From positions 55,465-119,464 of the forward strand of contig JAUJNP010000001.1 of the NCBI GenBank assembly GCA_030448105.1: 64,000 nt of DNA. The letters are read 5' to 3'. A program made the position numbers and the translations under genes. Source of the DNA: Acidimicrobiales bacterium (GTDB taxonomy: Bacteria > Actinomycetota > Acidimicrobiia > Acidimicrobiales > Iamiaceae). This document shows, in pieces, positions 24,470 through 31,668 of this stretch (the first letter of the stretch is position 1; each line of letters opens with the position of its first letter). Below the pieces are notes generated by a model. That model was not told the origin of the DNA and made no database searches. It was given only the letters and a program-made list of their open reading frames with translations.

Positions 24470-25516
24470 TCAGCCCCACACCAGCTCGGCCACCGTGCGC
24501 AGGTGGTCGGGGGGGCCCGACACGAGCATGGTGGTCATCACCGTCTCCCGCCACGCTTCCAGCTCGCCTCGGACCTTGTCGGGTGGGCCCACCAGGGCGA
24601 CATCCTCCACCAGCGCCCGCGGCACGGCGGCGATGGCGTCCGCCTTGTGGCCTTCGAGGAAGAGGTCCTGGATCTTGGCCACCTCACCCTCGTAACCCAT
24701 GCGGGCGAACACGTCGGCGTGGAAGTTGACCTCCCGTGCGCCCATGCCGCCGATGTAGAAGCCGAGGAACATCCGCACCGTGTCGGCCGCCTTCTCCACG
24801 TCGTCGTCCAGGACGACGTGGGTGAGGTTGGGCACCTCGAAGTCGGCGAGGGTGCGGCGGGCGCCGGGACGGGCGAAGCCCTCGGCCAGGCACTCGCGGT
24901 AGAAGCCGTCCATCTTCGGGGAGAGGAAGATCGGCAGCCATCCGTCGGCGATCTCGGCGGTCATGGCTACGTTCTTCGGGCCCTCGGCGCCGAGCAGGAT
25001 GGGCAGGTCGGCCCGGCGGGGGTGGGTGATGGGCCGCAACGGCTTGCCCAGCCCGGTCGTGCCCGGCCCCCGGTTGGGCAGCGAGTAGTGCTCGCCCTGG
25101 AAGTCCACCGGCTCCTCGCGGGCCAGCACCCGGCGGACCACCTCCACGTACTCCCGGGTGCGGGCCAGGGGCCTGGGGTACGGCTGGCCGTACCAGCCCT
25201 CCACCACCTGAGGGCCCGAGGCGCCCAGGCCGAGCATCATCCGGCCCTCGGTCAGGTGGTCGAGGGTGAGCGCGGTCATGGCGGTGGCCGTCGGCGTGCG
25301 GGCCGAGAGCTGGCACACGGCGGTGCCCAGCCGCAGCCGGGTGGTCTGCGACCCGTACCAGGCCAGCGGGGCGAAGCAATCCGAGCCGTAGGCCTCGGCC
25401 GTCCACAGCGAGTCGAAGCCGAGCGCCTCGGCGGTGGCCACCTGCTCGGCCACGCCGGAGGGTGGCCCGGCGAACCAGTAGCCGAGCGCGAGCCCCAGCT
25501 CAAGATCGCGTGGCAC
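24470..25516 (-). CDS. F420-dependent LLM oxidoreductase, Rv3520c-like
   Basis: 348 aa, close to the length I recall for Rv3520c of the cholesterol regulon. It begins LELGLALGYWFAGPP and shows a luciferase-like TIM barrel, with TAEALGFDSLWTAEAYGSD, TRLRLGTAVCQLSARTP and EGRMMLGLGASGPQVVEGWY. The family uses reduced F420 or FMN. Its substrate in steroid catabolism is not established. It starts 29 bp from a KstR-type operator (25545-25558) and is divergent from the amidohydrolase. F420 supply is supported by the fbiD gene at 6328. Confidence 0.88.
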   Translation of the reverse strand: MPRDLELGLALGYWFAGPPSGVAEQVATAEALGFDSLWTAEAYGSDCFAPLAWYGSQTTRLRLGTAVCQLSARTPTATAMTALTLDHLTEGRMMLGLGASGPQVVEGWYGQPYPRPLARTREYVEVVRRVLAREEPVDFQGEHYSLPNRGPGTTGLGKPLRPITHPRRADLPILLGAEGPKNVAMTAEIADGWLPIFLSPKMDGFYRECLAEGFARPGARRTLADFEVPNLTHVVLDDDVEKAADTVRMFLGFYIGGMGAREVNFHADVFARMGYEGEVAKIQDLFLEGHKADAIAAVPRALVEDVALVGPPDKVRGELEAWRETVMTTMLVSGPPDHLRTVAELVWG

Positions 25517-25544
25517 CGTCGCAGCGTAGCGCCGGCCCGGAAAC

Positions 25545-25558
25545 TAGAACCTGTTACC
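25545..25558. promoter_or_regulatory. KstR-type operator (one mismatch) between LLM and amidohydrolase genes
   Basis: TAGAACCTGTTACC fits TnnAACnnGTTnnA except for the last base. It lies in the 49-bp divergent gap, 7 bp before the amidohydrolase start and 28 bp from the LLM start. Repression of both directions is possible. Confidence 0.72.
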
Positions 25559-25565
25559 GTTTGGC

Positions 25566-26438
25566 GTGACCATGCCCACCGATGTCGGCGTGATCGACCT
25601 CATGCTGGGCATCCCGAACGGCCACGAGGAGGACTGGTACGCCTTCCTCAAGCCCCAGCTGCGGGAGGAGTCCCGCGACCACGAGTTCCCCGCGCAGTAC
25701 ATGTTCCGGGACGTTCCCCACCTGCCGCCCGAGGTCGACCACGTCGCCGAGACGCTGCGGCTCATGGACCACTTCGGCATCGAGCGGGCCATGGTGGGGG
25801 TGGGGCTCGACCGCACCGCCGACGTCCGTGCCGTCCAGGCCCACCCGGACCGCTTCTTCGGGGCCGCCAACGTCGATCCCAACCGGGGCATGGACGCCGT
25901 CCGCGACCTGGTGAGGGCGTACGAGACCCTCGGCGTGAAAGCGGCCATGGCCTTCCCCGCCGGCTACCTGCCCCAGGTGCCGATCGACGACAAGCGGTTC
26001 TTCCCCATCTACGCCAAGTGCATCGAGCTCGACATCCCGATCTGCGTCACCACGGGGATCTGCGGCCCGCGGGTTCCCTCCGCCTGCCAGGACCCGATGC
26101 GCATCGACGAGGTCTGCTGGTTCTTCCCCGAGCTGCGGTTCGTGATGCGCCACGGCGCCGAGCCCTGGGCCGACCTGGCGGTGAAGCTCCTGCTCAAGTG
26201 GCCGAACCTCTACTACTCCACCAGCGCCTTCGCCCCCCGCTACTACCCGCGGGACATCGTCGACTTCGCCAACACCCGGGGCGCCGGCAAGGTGATGTAC
26301 GCCGGGTACTTCCCCATGGGGCTGTCACTCGAGCGGATCTTCGCTGAGCTCCCCGAGGTGCCGTTCAAGGACGAGGTGTGGCCCAGCTTCCTGCGCGACA
26401 ACGCCGTGCGGGTGTTCAAGCTCGACGGTGCCGGGTAG
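25566..26438 (+). CDS. Amidohydrolase family 2 (metal-dependent hydrolase/decarboxylase) in the steroid regulon
   Basis: 290 aa. The GTG at 25566 is followed by an ATG at 25572; either may start. The protein has the amidohydrolase_2 barrel: GVIDLMLGIPNGHEED, MGVGLDRT-like strands, FGAANVDPNRGMDAVRDLVR, YAKCIELDIPICVTTGICGP, MRHGAEPW (a metal His) and GKVMYAGYFPMG. The usual N-terminal H-x-H is replaced by D-L-M-L. The family includes ACMSD-like decarboxylases and lactone hydrolases. The KstR-type site directly before the start indicates steroid-regulon membership. Its substrate is unknown; a ring-cleavage or side-chain product is a guess. Confidence 0.78.
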   Translation: MTMPTDVGVIDLMLGIPNGHEEDWYAFLKPQLREESRDHEFPAQYMFRDVPHLPPEVDHVAETLRLMDHFGIERAMVGVGLDRTADVRAVQAHPDRFFGAANVDPNRGMDAVRDLVRAYETLGVKAAMAFPAGYLPQVPIDDKRFFPIYAKCIELDIPICVTTGICGPRVPSACQDPMRIDEVCWFFPELRFVMRHGAEPWADLAVKLLLKWPNLYYSTSAFAPRYYPRDIVDFANTRGAGKVMYAGYFPMGLSLERIFAELPEVPFKDEVWPSFLRDNAVRVFKLDGAG

Positions 26439-26455
26439 GGGTCCAGCCCGTATAC

Positions 26456-26469
26456 TGAAACGTGTTCTA
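26456..26469. promoter_or_regulatory. KstR-type operator upstream of the kshA-like gene
   Basis: TGAAACGTGTTCTA matches TnnAACnnGTTnnA exactly. It is 20 bp before the GTG start and overlaps a TATACT element (26451-26456), which could be a -10. Binding would block the promoter of the Rieske oxygenase. Confidence 0.85.
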
Positions 26470-26489
26470 GTTTCCGGCCAGGAGGCCTG

Positions 26490-27539
26490 GTGGACCGGTA
26501 CCCCTTCCCCATCCCCTTCGGCTGGTTCCACGTCGGCTACCCCGAGGACTTCGCCGTCGGAGCGGCCAAGCCGCTCTACTACTTCGGCCGTCACCTCGTG
26601 GCCTGGCGCGACGCCGAGGGGGCCCCGCACGTGCAGGACGCGTTCTGCCCCCACCTCGGCGCCCACCTCGGCCACGGCGGCACCGTCGAGGGCTGCGAGA
26701 TCGTGTGCCCGTTCCACGGCTGGCGGTTCGACGGGGAGGGGGCCAACACCGGGATCCCCTACAGCGATCGCACCAACCGCAAGGCTCGCCTCGGCACCTA
26801 CCCCGTGGTCGAGCGCAACGGCCTGGTGATGGCGTGGTACCACCCCTCGGGCGAGCCGCCGATGTGGGAGGTGCCCGAGGTCGCCGAGCTCGGGGACCAT
26901 CCCGACTTCAGCACCGTGGTCCGCACCGGCTACCGCATCGACGCCTGCTGGCAGGAGATGGCCGAGACCGGGGTCGACAGCGCCCACTTCCGCTTTGTGC
27001 ACAACACGGCCTCCGTCCCCGAGATCGAGAGCTACGTCACCGACGGCTACGAGTCGGACATGCGGTCCTCGCAGAAGTTCCCCACGCCCCGGGGCGTGAT
27101 GGAGGGTCGCATCGACACCCACGCCTGGGGGCCGGGGCTCTCGGTGGTGTGGTTCAGCGGGATCATCGACACCGTCAACCTGGCCACCACCACCCCGATC
27201 GACGCCGAGCGCTGCGAGGTCCGGTTCAACTTCCGCTTCCGGACGATGGGCGACGAGGCCACCACCGCCAACGTCGGCCGGGCCTTCGTGGCCGAGGTCG
27301 ACAAGCAGGTGCAGGAGGACCGGCCCATCTGGGAGCACAAGGCCCACCTGGTGCGCCCGGCCCTGGCCGACCACGACGGCCCCTTCACCAAGTTCCGCAA
27401 GTGGGCTTCGCAGTTCTACGCCGAGGGCACCGCCGCCGGCGACGAACGCCTGGTCTTCCCGCCGCCCTACTGGGAGGACCGCATGGACGAGGTCCCGGCC
27501 AAGGCCACCGCGTCGGCCCGCAACGCCGATCCGGGCTGA
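26490..27539 (+). CDS. kshA: KshA-like Rieske oxygenase (3-ketosteroid 9alpha-hydroxylase type)
   Basis: 349 aa from a GTG at 26490, with AGGAGG at 26480-26485. The Rieske 2Fe-2S site is CPHLGAHLGHGG...CPFHGWRFDGEG (C-x-H ... C-x-x-H) around residues 53-78. The mononuclear iron site is in ETGVDSAHFRFVHN (D-x-x-H-x-x-x-x-H). KshA opens ring B of androstadienedione-type steroids together with a reductase KshB. KshB is not in the window. The KstR-type operator directly upstream supports the steroid role. Other Rieske oxygenases are possible; sequence similarity to KshA is by recalled motif and context. Confidence 0.82.
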   Translation: MDRYPFPIPFGWFHVGYPEDFAVGAAKPLYYFGRHLVAWRDAEGAPHVQDAFCPHLGAHLGHGGTVEGCEIVCPFHGWRFDGEGANTGIPYSDRTNRKARLGTYPVVERNGLVMAWYHPSGEPPMWEVPEVAELGDHPDFSTVVRTGYRIDACWQEMAETGVDSAHFRFVHNTASVPEIESYVTDGYESDMRSSQKFPTPRGVMEGRIDTHAWGPGLSVVWFSGIIDTVNLATTTPIDAERCEVRFNFRFRTMGDEATTANVGRAFVAEVDKQVQEDRPIWEHKAHLVRPALADHDGPFTKFRKWASQFYAEGTAAGDERLVFPPPYWEDRMDEVPAKATASARNADPG

Positions 27540-27549
27540 CGAGGGGTCG

Positions 27550-27560
27550 CCCCCCCCCCC
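27550..27560. repeat. C11 homopolymer between convergent kshA and SDR genes
   Basis: Eleven consecutive C fill most of the 22-bp gap between the two stop codons. It is outside both coding regions. The tract is prone to slippage and to sequencing error. Confidence 0.9.
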
Positions 27561-27561
27561 A

Positions 27562-28329
27562 CTACTTGGTGTCGAGCAAGCCGTTGTCTCCGGCCAGGTG
27601 CCCGCCGTCGACCACGAACTCGGCGCCGGTGACGTAGCCGGCCTCGTCGGATGCCAGGAACAGCACCATGGCGGCGACATCGTCGACGGTGCCCATCCGC
27701 TTGATCGGGAGGCGCTCGTAGAACGCCCCCATCTCGCTGTCGGGCATGCCCTCGGCACGGGTCATCGGCGTGTCGATCCCTCCGGGGTGCACGGTGTTGA
27801 CCCGGATGCCCTGGCGGCCGAGGTCGAGGGCGGCGGTGCGCGACAGGCCCCGCAGACCCCACTTGCTGGCCGAGTAGGCCGCCAGCATGGGGAGGCCCTC
27901 CATCCCGCCGGTGGAGGAGATGTTCACGATCGACCCGCCGCCCCCGGAGCGCATGGAGGGGGCCACGCTCTTGATCCCCAAGAACGCGCCGGTGAGGTTG
28001 ACGTCGAGGATGCGGCGGAACTGGGCGGCGTCCTGGGCGTACACCGGGTTGAAGGCGATGATGCCGGCGTTGTTCACGAGCACCGAGACCGGCCCGAAGG
28101 CGTCCTCGGTGGTGGCCACCACCGCCCGCCAGGCGTCCTCGTCGGTAACGTCGAGGTGCTCGTAGCGCGCCCCGTCGCCGAGGCTGGCGGCCACCTCCTC
28201 GCCCGGCTCGTCGAGCACGTCGGCCAGGACCACCCGAGCGCCCTCGGCCACGAACAGGCGGGCCTCGGCCTCGCCCTGGCCCCGCGCTGCGCCGGTGACG
28301 ATGGCGACCTTGCCTTCGAGTCGACCCAT
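27562..28329 (-). CDS. Short-chain dehydrogenase, steroid 3alpha/20beta-HSD-like
   Basis: 255 aa from the ATG at 28329 (a later start gives the SDR consensus directly). The cofactor motif is VAIVTGAARGQGEAEARLF (T-G-x-x-x-G-x-G, NAD). NNAGIIAF is the structural loop, and S-x-YSASKWGLRGLSRTAALDL is the catalytic Y-x-x-x-K. The N-terminus and VLADVLDEPG match the FabG3/20-beta-hydroxysteroid-like group. It probably oxidises a hydroxy-steroid or hydroxyacyl-CoA. It is the last gene (26-bp gap) of the DUF35-ltp3-ltp4 operon and so likely under KstR control. Confidence 0.88.
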   Translation of the reverse strand: MGRLEGKVAIVTGAARGQGEAEARLFVAEGARVVLADVLDEPGEEVAASLGDGARYEHLDVTDEDAWRAVVATTEDAFGPVSVLVNNAGIIAFNPVYAQDAAQFRRILDVNLTGAFLGIKSVAPSMRSGGGGSIVNISSTGGMEGLPMLAAYSASKWGLRGLSRTAALDLGRQGIRVNTVHPGGIDTPMTRAEGMPDSEMGAFYERLPIKRMGTVDDVAAMVLFLASDEAGYVTGAEFVVDGGHLAGDNGLLDTK

Positions 28330-28355
28330 GGCCCCCGCTGCTCCAGGTCCGTGCT

Positions 28356-29540
28356 TCAGGGCTTCTCGGCGCCGACCAGCCACATGGCGAAGAACTGCGA
28401 CCCGCCGCCATAGGCGTGACCCAGCGCCAGGCCGGCCCCCTCCACCTGGTGGTCACCGGCCCGGCCCCGAACCTGGAGGGCCGCCTCGGCGAAGCGCAGC
28501 ATCCCCGACGCGCCGATCGGGTTCGACGACAGCACGCCACCCGACATGTTCACCGGCAGGTCGCCGTCCATGGCGGTCACGCCGTCCTCCACCAGGCGCC
28601 AGCCCTCGCCGGGGGCGGCGAAGCCCAGGTTCTCGAGCCACATCGGCTCGAACCAGGAGAACGGCACGTAGATCTCCATGCAGTCGATCTGGCGCCTCGG
28701 GTCGGTGACCCCCGCCTGGCGGTACACGTCGAGGGCGCACTCGCGCTGGCCGAGGGGCAGCACCGGGTCGCGGTCCGCCGACATGGTGGGCTCGCTGCGC
28801 ATGGCCGTGCCGTGCACCCAGGCGGGGGCGCCGCCCGCCGCGGCGGCGGCGTCGCCCACCGCCTCGGAGCCGAGCACCATGGCGCAGGCACCGTCGGAGG
28901 AGGGGCAGGTCTCGGCGTAGCGGATGGGGTCCCACAGCATGAGCGACTCCTGCACCGACTCGAAGGTGATGTCGGGCTCGTGGAGGTGGGCATAGGGGTT
29001 GCGCAGGGCGTTGCGCCGGTCCTTGAGCGCCACGAGGATCCCGATGTGGTCGGGGGCCTTGGCCCGGCGCACGTAGCTGCGGATGTGAGGGGCGAAGTAC
29101 CCGCCCGCCCCGGCGTGCATGGGCGGCTGGAAGGGGATCGGCAGCGACAGCGCCCACATGGCTTCGGACTCCGACTGCTTCTCGAAGGCCACGGTTAGCA
29201 CCCGCTCGTGGAGGCCGGCCTGCACGAGCTGGGTGGCCACCAGCGCGGTGGAACCGCCGACGCTGCCGGCGGTGTGGACGCGGAACAGCGGCTTGCCCAC
29301 CGCCCCGAGGGCGTCGGCCAGGTACAGCTCGGGCATCATCACGCCCTCGAAGAAGTCGGGCGCCTTGCCGATCACCACGGCGTCGATGTCGGCCCACGTC
29401 ATGCCGGCGTCATCGAGCGCCCGGCCGGCCGCCTCGCGCACCAGTCCCGCCATCGACACGTCACCCCTGGTGGCCTGGTGCTGGGTCTGGCCCACCCCGA
29501 CCACCGCCACCCGCGCCCTGCCCATCAGGTGTCGGCCCAT
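28356..29540 (-). CDS. ltp4: Lipid-transfer/thiolase-like protein Ltp4 (Rv3522-like)
   Basis: 394 aa. The thiolase/SCP-x fold is visible: RARVAVVGVGQTQH start, AADALGAVGKPLFRVHTAGSVGGSTALVA, and the C-terminal SSNPIGASGMLRFAEAALQVR and GLALGHAYGGGSQFF. The usual catalytic Cys of thiolase (C-S-G) is replaced near residue 90 by HTAGSVGG. This matches degraded Ltp types rather than true thiolases. Related Ltp2 with a DUF35 partner is a retro-aldol lyase of the side chain. The start chosen (29540) overlaps the ltp3 stop (TGATG). An alternative ATG at 29525 exists because of a 15-bp duplication. Confidence 0.85.
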   Translation of the reverse strand: MGRHLMGRARVAVVGVGQTQHQATRGDVSMAGLVREAAGRALDDAGMTWADIDAVVIGKAPDFFEGVMMPELYLADALGAVGKPLFRVHTAGSVGGSTALVATQLVQAGLHERVLTVAFEKQSESEAMWALSLPIPFQPPMHAGAGGYFAPHIRSYVRRAKAPDHIGILVALKDRRNALRNPYAHLHEPDITFESVQESLMLWDPIRYAETCPSSDGACAMVLGSEAVGDAAAAAGGAPAWVHGTAMRSEPTMSADRDPVLPLGQRECALDVYRQAGVTDPRRQIDCMEIYVPFSWFEPMWLENLGFAAPGEGWRLVEDGVTAMDGDLPVNMSGGVLSSNPIGASGMLRFAEAALQVRGRAGDHQVEGAGLALGHAYGGGSQFFAMWLVGAEKP

Positions 29541-29550
29541 CAGGTGTCGC
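29521..29550. repeat. 15-bp tandem duplication at the ltp4 start
   Basis: CCCATCAGGTGTCGG and CCCATCAGGTGTCGC lie head to tail (29521-29535 and 29536-29550). Each contains a CAT, the reverse complement of a start codon. The second copy also carries the ltp3 stop. The duplication therefore gives ltp4 two in-frame ATGs five codons apart. Confidence 0.85.
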
Positions 29551-30598
29551 CCTCCAGCACGCAGACCAGGTTCTGCTGGAGGCAGGGGCCGGAGGTGGCG
29601 TGGGCCACGCCGCGGCGGTGCTCACCATCGGAGATGCGACGGGCCACCTCGCCGATGCGCACCAGCCCGGCCGTCATCATCGGGTTGGCCGCCAGCGCTC
29701 CCCCTGACGGGTTGACGACGGTGTCGCCGTCGAGGCCGAGGGCGGCCCGCAGGATCAGCTCCTGGGAGGTGAAGGGGGCGTGGACCTCGGCCACCTCCAC
29801 CGGCCCGTCGTGGAGGCCGGCCCGCTCCGCCGCCAGCCGGGTCGACGGCGAGTCGGTGAGGTCGCGCAGGCCGAGGGCCATGGGCTCCACCCGGTGGTCG
29901 ATGCCCCGGATCCAGGCCGGGCGGGAGGCGCGCCCCCGGGCGGCGTCGGCCGCGGCCAGCACCACCGCGGCCACCCCGTCGCTGATCGGGGGGCAGTCGT
30001 GGCGCCGGAGGGGGGCCACGGTTTCGGGCTCGGCCAGCAGGTCGGCGGCGGGCCGGTCCCACGCCAGCTGGGCCTTGGGGTTGCCCATGGCATCGCGCCG
30101 GCTCCGGGCCGCCACCTCGGCCATGGCCTCCACCGTGACCCTGCCCGCGTCGATGGCCGCGCGGGTCTGCAGCGCGGCCAGGCTCACGGCGTCGGGCCAG
30201 AGCGGGGCGACCGAGTACGGGTCGAGCTGGCGGGTCATCACCATGGGCAGGTCGCCCGGCGAGGACTTGGCGTAGCAGTACACGAGCGCGGTGTCGACGT
30301 CGCCGAGCTGCAGCTTCACCCACGCCTCGTACAGCGCCCAGGCGCCGTCCATCTCCACGTGGCTCTCCTGGATGGGCGGCCACGGGCCGACGCCGTCGAG
30401 GGTCATCACGAAGCTGAAGGCCACTCCGGCCAGGTAGTCGGTGCTGCCCGAGCACGTGAAGCCGACGTCGTCCATGGTCATGCCGGCCGAGGCGAGCACC
30501 TCGCCCACCACCGGCATCAGCATCTCGACCTCGTTGCGGTCGTCGACCCGGCGGCGATGCTCGGACTGGGCGAAGGCGATGATGGCCACGTCGCGCAT
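29540..30598 (-). CDS. ltp3: Thiolase-like protein Ltp3 (Rv3523-like)
   Basis: 352 aa from the ATG at 30598, which overlaps the DUF35 stop (TGATG). It starts MRDVAIIAFAQSEHRRR, typical for SCP-x-like thiolases. A Cys occurs in FTCSGSTDYLAG (~60) at the thiolase nucleophile region. The conserved C-terminal NPSGGALAANPMMTAGLVRIGE supplies the other elements. It lies head to tail with ltp4 and two DUF35 genes. This arrangement matches the Rv3520c-Rv3523 block. Its role is probably thiolysis or retro-aldol removal of a steroid side-chain fragment together with a DUF35 partner. Confidence 0.86.
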   Translation of the reverse strand: MRDVAIIAFAQSEHRRRVDDRNEVEMLMPVVGEVLASAGMTMDDVGFTCSGSTDYLAGVAFSFVMTLDGVGPWPPIQESHVEMDGAWALYEAWVKLQLGDVDTALVYCYAKSSPGDLPMVMTRQLDPYSVAPLWPDAVSLAALQTRAAIDAGRVTVEAMAEVAARSRRDAMGNPKAQLAWDRPAADLLAEPETVAPLRRHDCPPISDGVAAVVLAAADAARGRASRPAWIRGIDHRVEPMALGLRDLTDSPSTRLAAERAGLHDGPVEVAEVHAPFTSQELILRAALGLDGDTVVNPSGGALAANPMMTAGLVRIGEVARRISDGEHRRGVAHATSGPCLQQNLVCVLEGDT

Positions 30599-31167
30599 CA
30601 GGCGCCGCTCCCAGGGCTCAGCTCCGGCCACGACCCCAGGCCGGTGCCCTCACCCTCGCCCGGCATGTCGACGGCCACGTCGGCCTCGCCGGTGGGCCGG
30701 AACCAGCGAATGCTCTCGAGGGTCGGCGCCAGCTCGTCGTCGGGCACCCACACCGCCTCCACCCGCATGCCCACCCGCACCTCGTCGGCCGCCACCTCCT
30801 GGATGAGGTGCATGATCGGGAGGTCGGAGCGGTCGAGGAGGATGAGGGCGCTCACGTAGGGGATCTCCATGGCCTGGCCGTAGAAGGCCACGTTGACCAC
30901 GCAGAACGACGTGATGGTCCCCTCGTGCGGCAGCTCCACCTGCTCGGCCGTGGGCACGCCGTCGGTGGGGCAGGCGCCCCGGGGCGGGACGTAGACCTTC
31001 TCGCACACCGGGCAACGCTCGCCCAGGATGCGCCGCTCGGCGATGCCCCGCAGGAAGCGCGAGGTCGCCTCCCCGGCGGTGAACTGGTAGTCGAGGTGGG
31101 CCGGCGTGCGCACGCTGCGGACCGGCTCCACGCCGGCGATGGAGGCGGGCAGGGTGAGCTCCGCCAT
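30598..31167 (-). CDS. DUF35 / OB-fold acyl-CoA-associated protein with zinc ribbon (Rv3521-like)
   Basis: 189 aa from the ATG at 31167 (one-base overlap with the upstream DUF35 gene). The N-terminal helix TAGEATSRFLRGIAERRILG precedes a zinc ribbon ERCPVCEKVYVPPRGACPTDG (C-x-x-C ... C-x-x-D). The OB-fold domain follows: ITSFCVVNVAFYGQAMEIPY and IPYVSALILLDRSDLPIM. DUF35 proteins bind acyl-CoA and activate Ltp thiolase-like partners. Together with the zinc-less neighbour it likely forms a heteromeric complex with Ltp3 and Ltp4. Confidence 0.86.
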   Translation of the reverse strand: MAELTLPASIAGVEPVRSVRTPAHLDYQFTAGEATSRFLRGIAERRILGERCPVCEKVYVPPRGACPTDGVPTAEQVELPHEGTITSFCVVNVAFYGQAMEIPYVSALILLDRSDLPIMHLIQEVAADEVRVGMRVEAVWVPDDELAPTLESIRWFRPTGEADVAVDMPGEGEGTGLGSWPELSPGSGA

Positions 31168-31628
31168 CAGGGCCCCGCCTCGGGCACGAAGCACTCGATG
31201 TCGGTGATGGCGCCCTCCCGCTCGGCCCGCCAGCGGGGTGCCACCCTCATCCCCGTGCGCACCGCCTCGGGCGAACCGGCGTCGAGGGCGTGCAGCATGG
31301 CGGTGTCGGCCCCGTCCGGGCGTACCAGCACCCAGGCGAAGGGCCGGTCGAGGGGGTGCTTGGGGTGGGGATCGGTCACCCATGCCCACGTGGTCACCTC
31401 ACCGGCGGGACCGACCTCGACCAGCTCGGTGAGGTCCTCACTGGTGACCGGGTCGTACTCCACCGGGGGGACGATGACCCGCCCGTCGGCGCCCCGGATG
31501 CCGATGAGGACCTGCTCCCGGAGGCCGGTGAGGAAGGCGCCGATCACCGGCCCGGTGGTGCGCCGGAAGGGGTACTCGATGACGAGCGGCGCCCGCAGCA
31601 CGTCGTCGGCCGCCGCTCCGTCGCTCAC
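31167..31628 (-). CDS. DUF35 protein lacking the zinc ribbon cysteines
   Basis: 153 aa from a GTG at 31628. The family order FRRTTGPVIGAFLTGLREQV (helix) and RGADGRVIVPPVEYDPVTSE is kept, but the ribbon cysteines are all absent. The OB-fold stretch GEVTTWAWVTDP and FAWVLVRPDGADTAML is intact. It is the first gene of the ltp operon, 11 bp from the KstR-type operator. A zinc-less subunit paired with a zinc-bearing one resembles heteromeric DUF35 systems. Function inferred from context. Confidence 0.82.
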   Translation of the reverse strand: MSDGAAADDVLRAPLVIEYPFRRTTGPVIGAFLTGLREQVLIGIRGADGRVIVPPVEYDPVTSEDLTELVEVGPAGEVTTWAWVTDPHPKHPLDRPFAWVLVRPDGADTAMLHALDAGSPEAVRTGMRVAPRWRAEREGAITDIECFVPEAGP

Positions 31629-31639
31629 GACTCCGACAA

Positions 31640-31653
31640 TAGAACACGTTCCA
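31640..31653. promoter_or_regulatory. KstR-type operator before the DUF35-ltp3-ltp4-SDR operon
   Basis: TAGAACACGTTCCA matches TnnAACnnGTTnnA exactly and is 11 bp upstream of the GTG of the first DUF35 gene. It lies in the 40-bp gap next to the stop of the alcohol dehydrogenase gene, which is on the same strand and upstream. It therefore regulates the DUF35 operon. Confidence 0.85.
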
Positions 31654-31668
31654 GTTAGGGGGGCAACC

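Noticed and set aside
24419-26347. Long plus-strand frame opposite the LLM gene
   Set aside because: No motif and wholly antisense to the luciferase-like protein; part of it overlaps the amidohydrolase in another frame.
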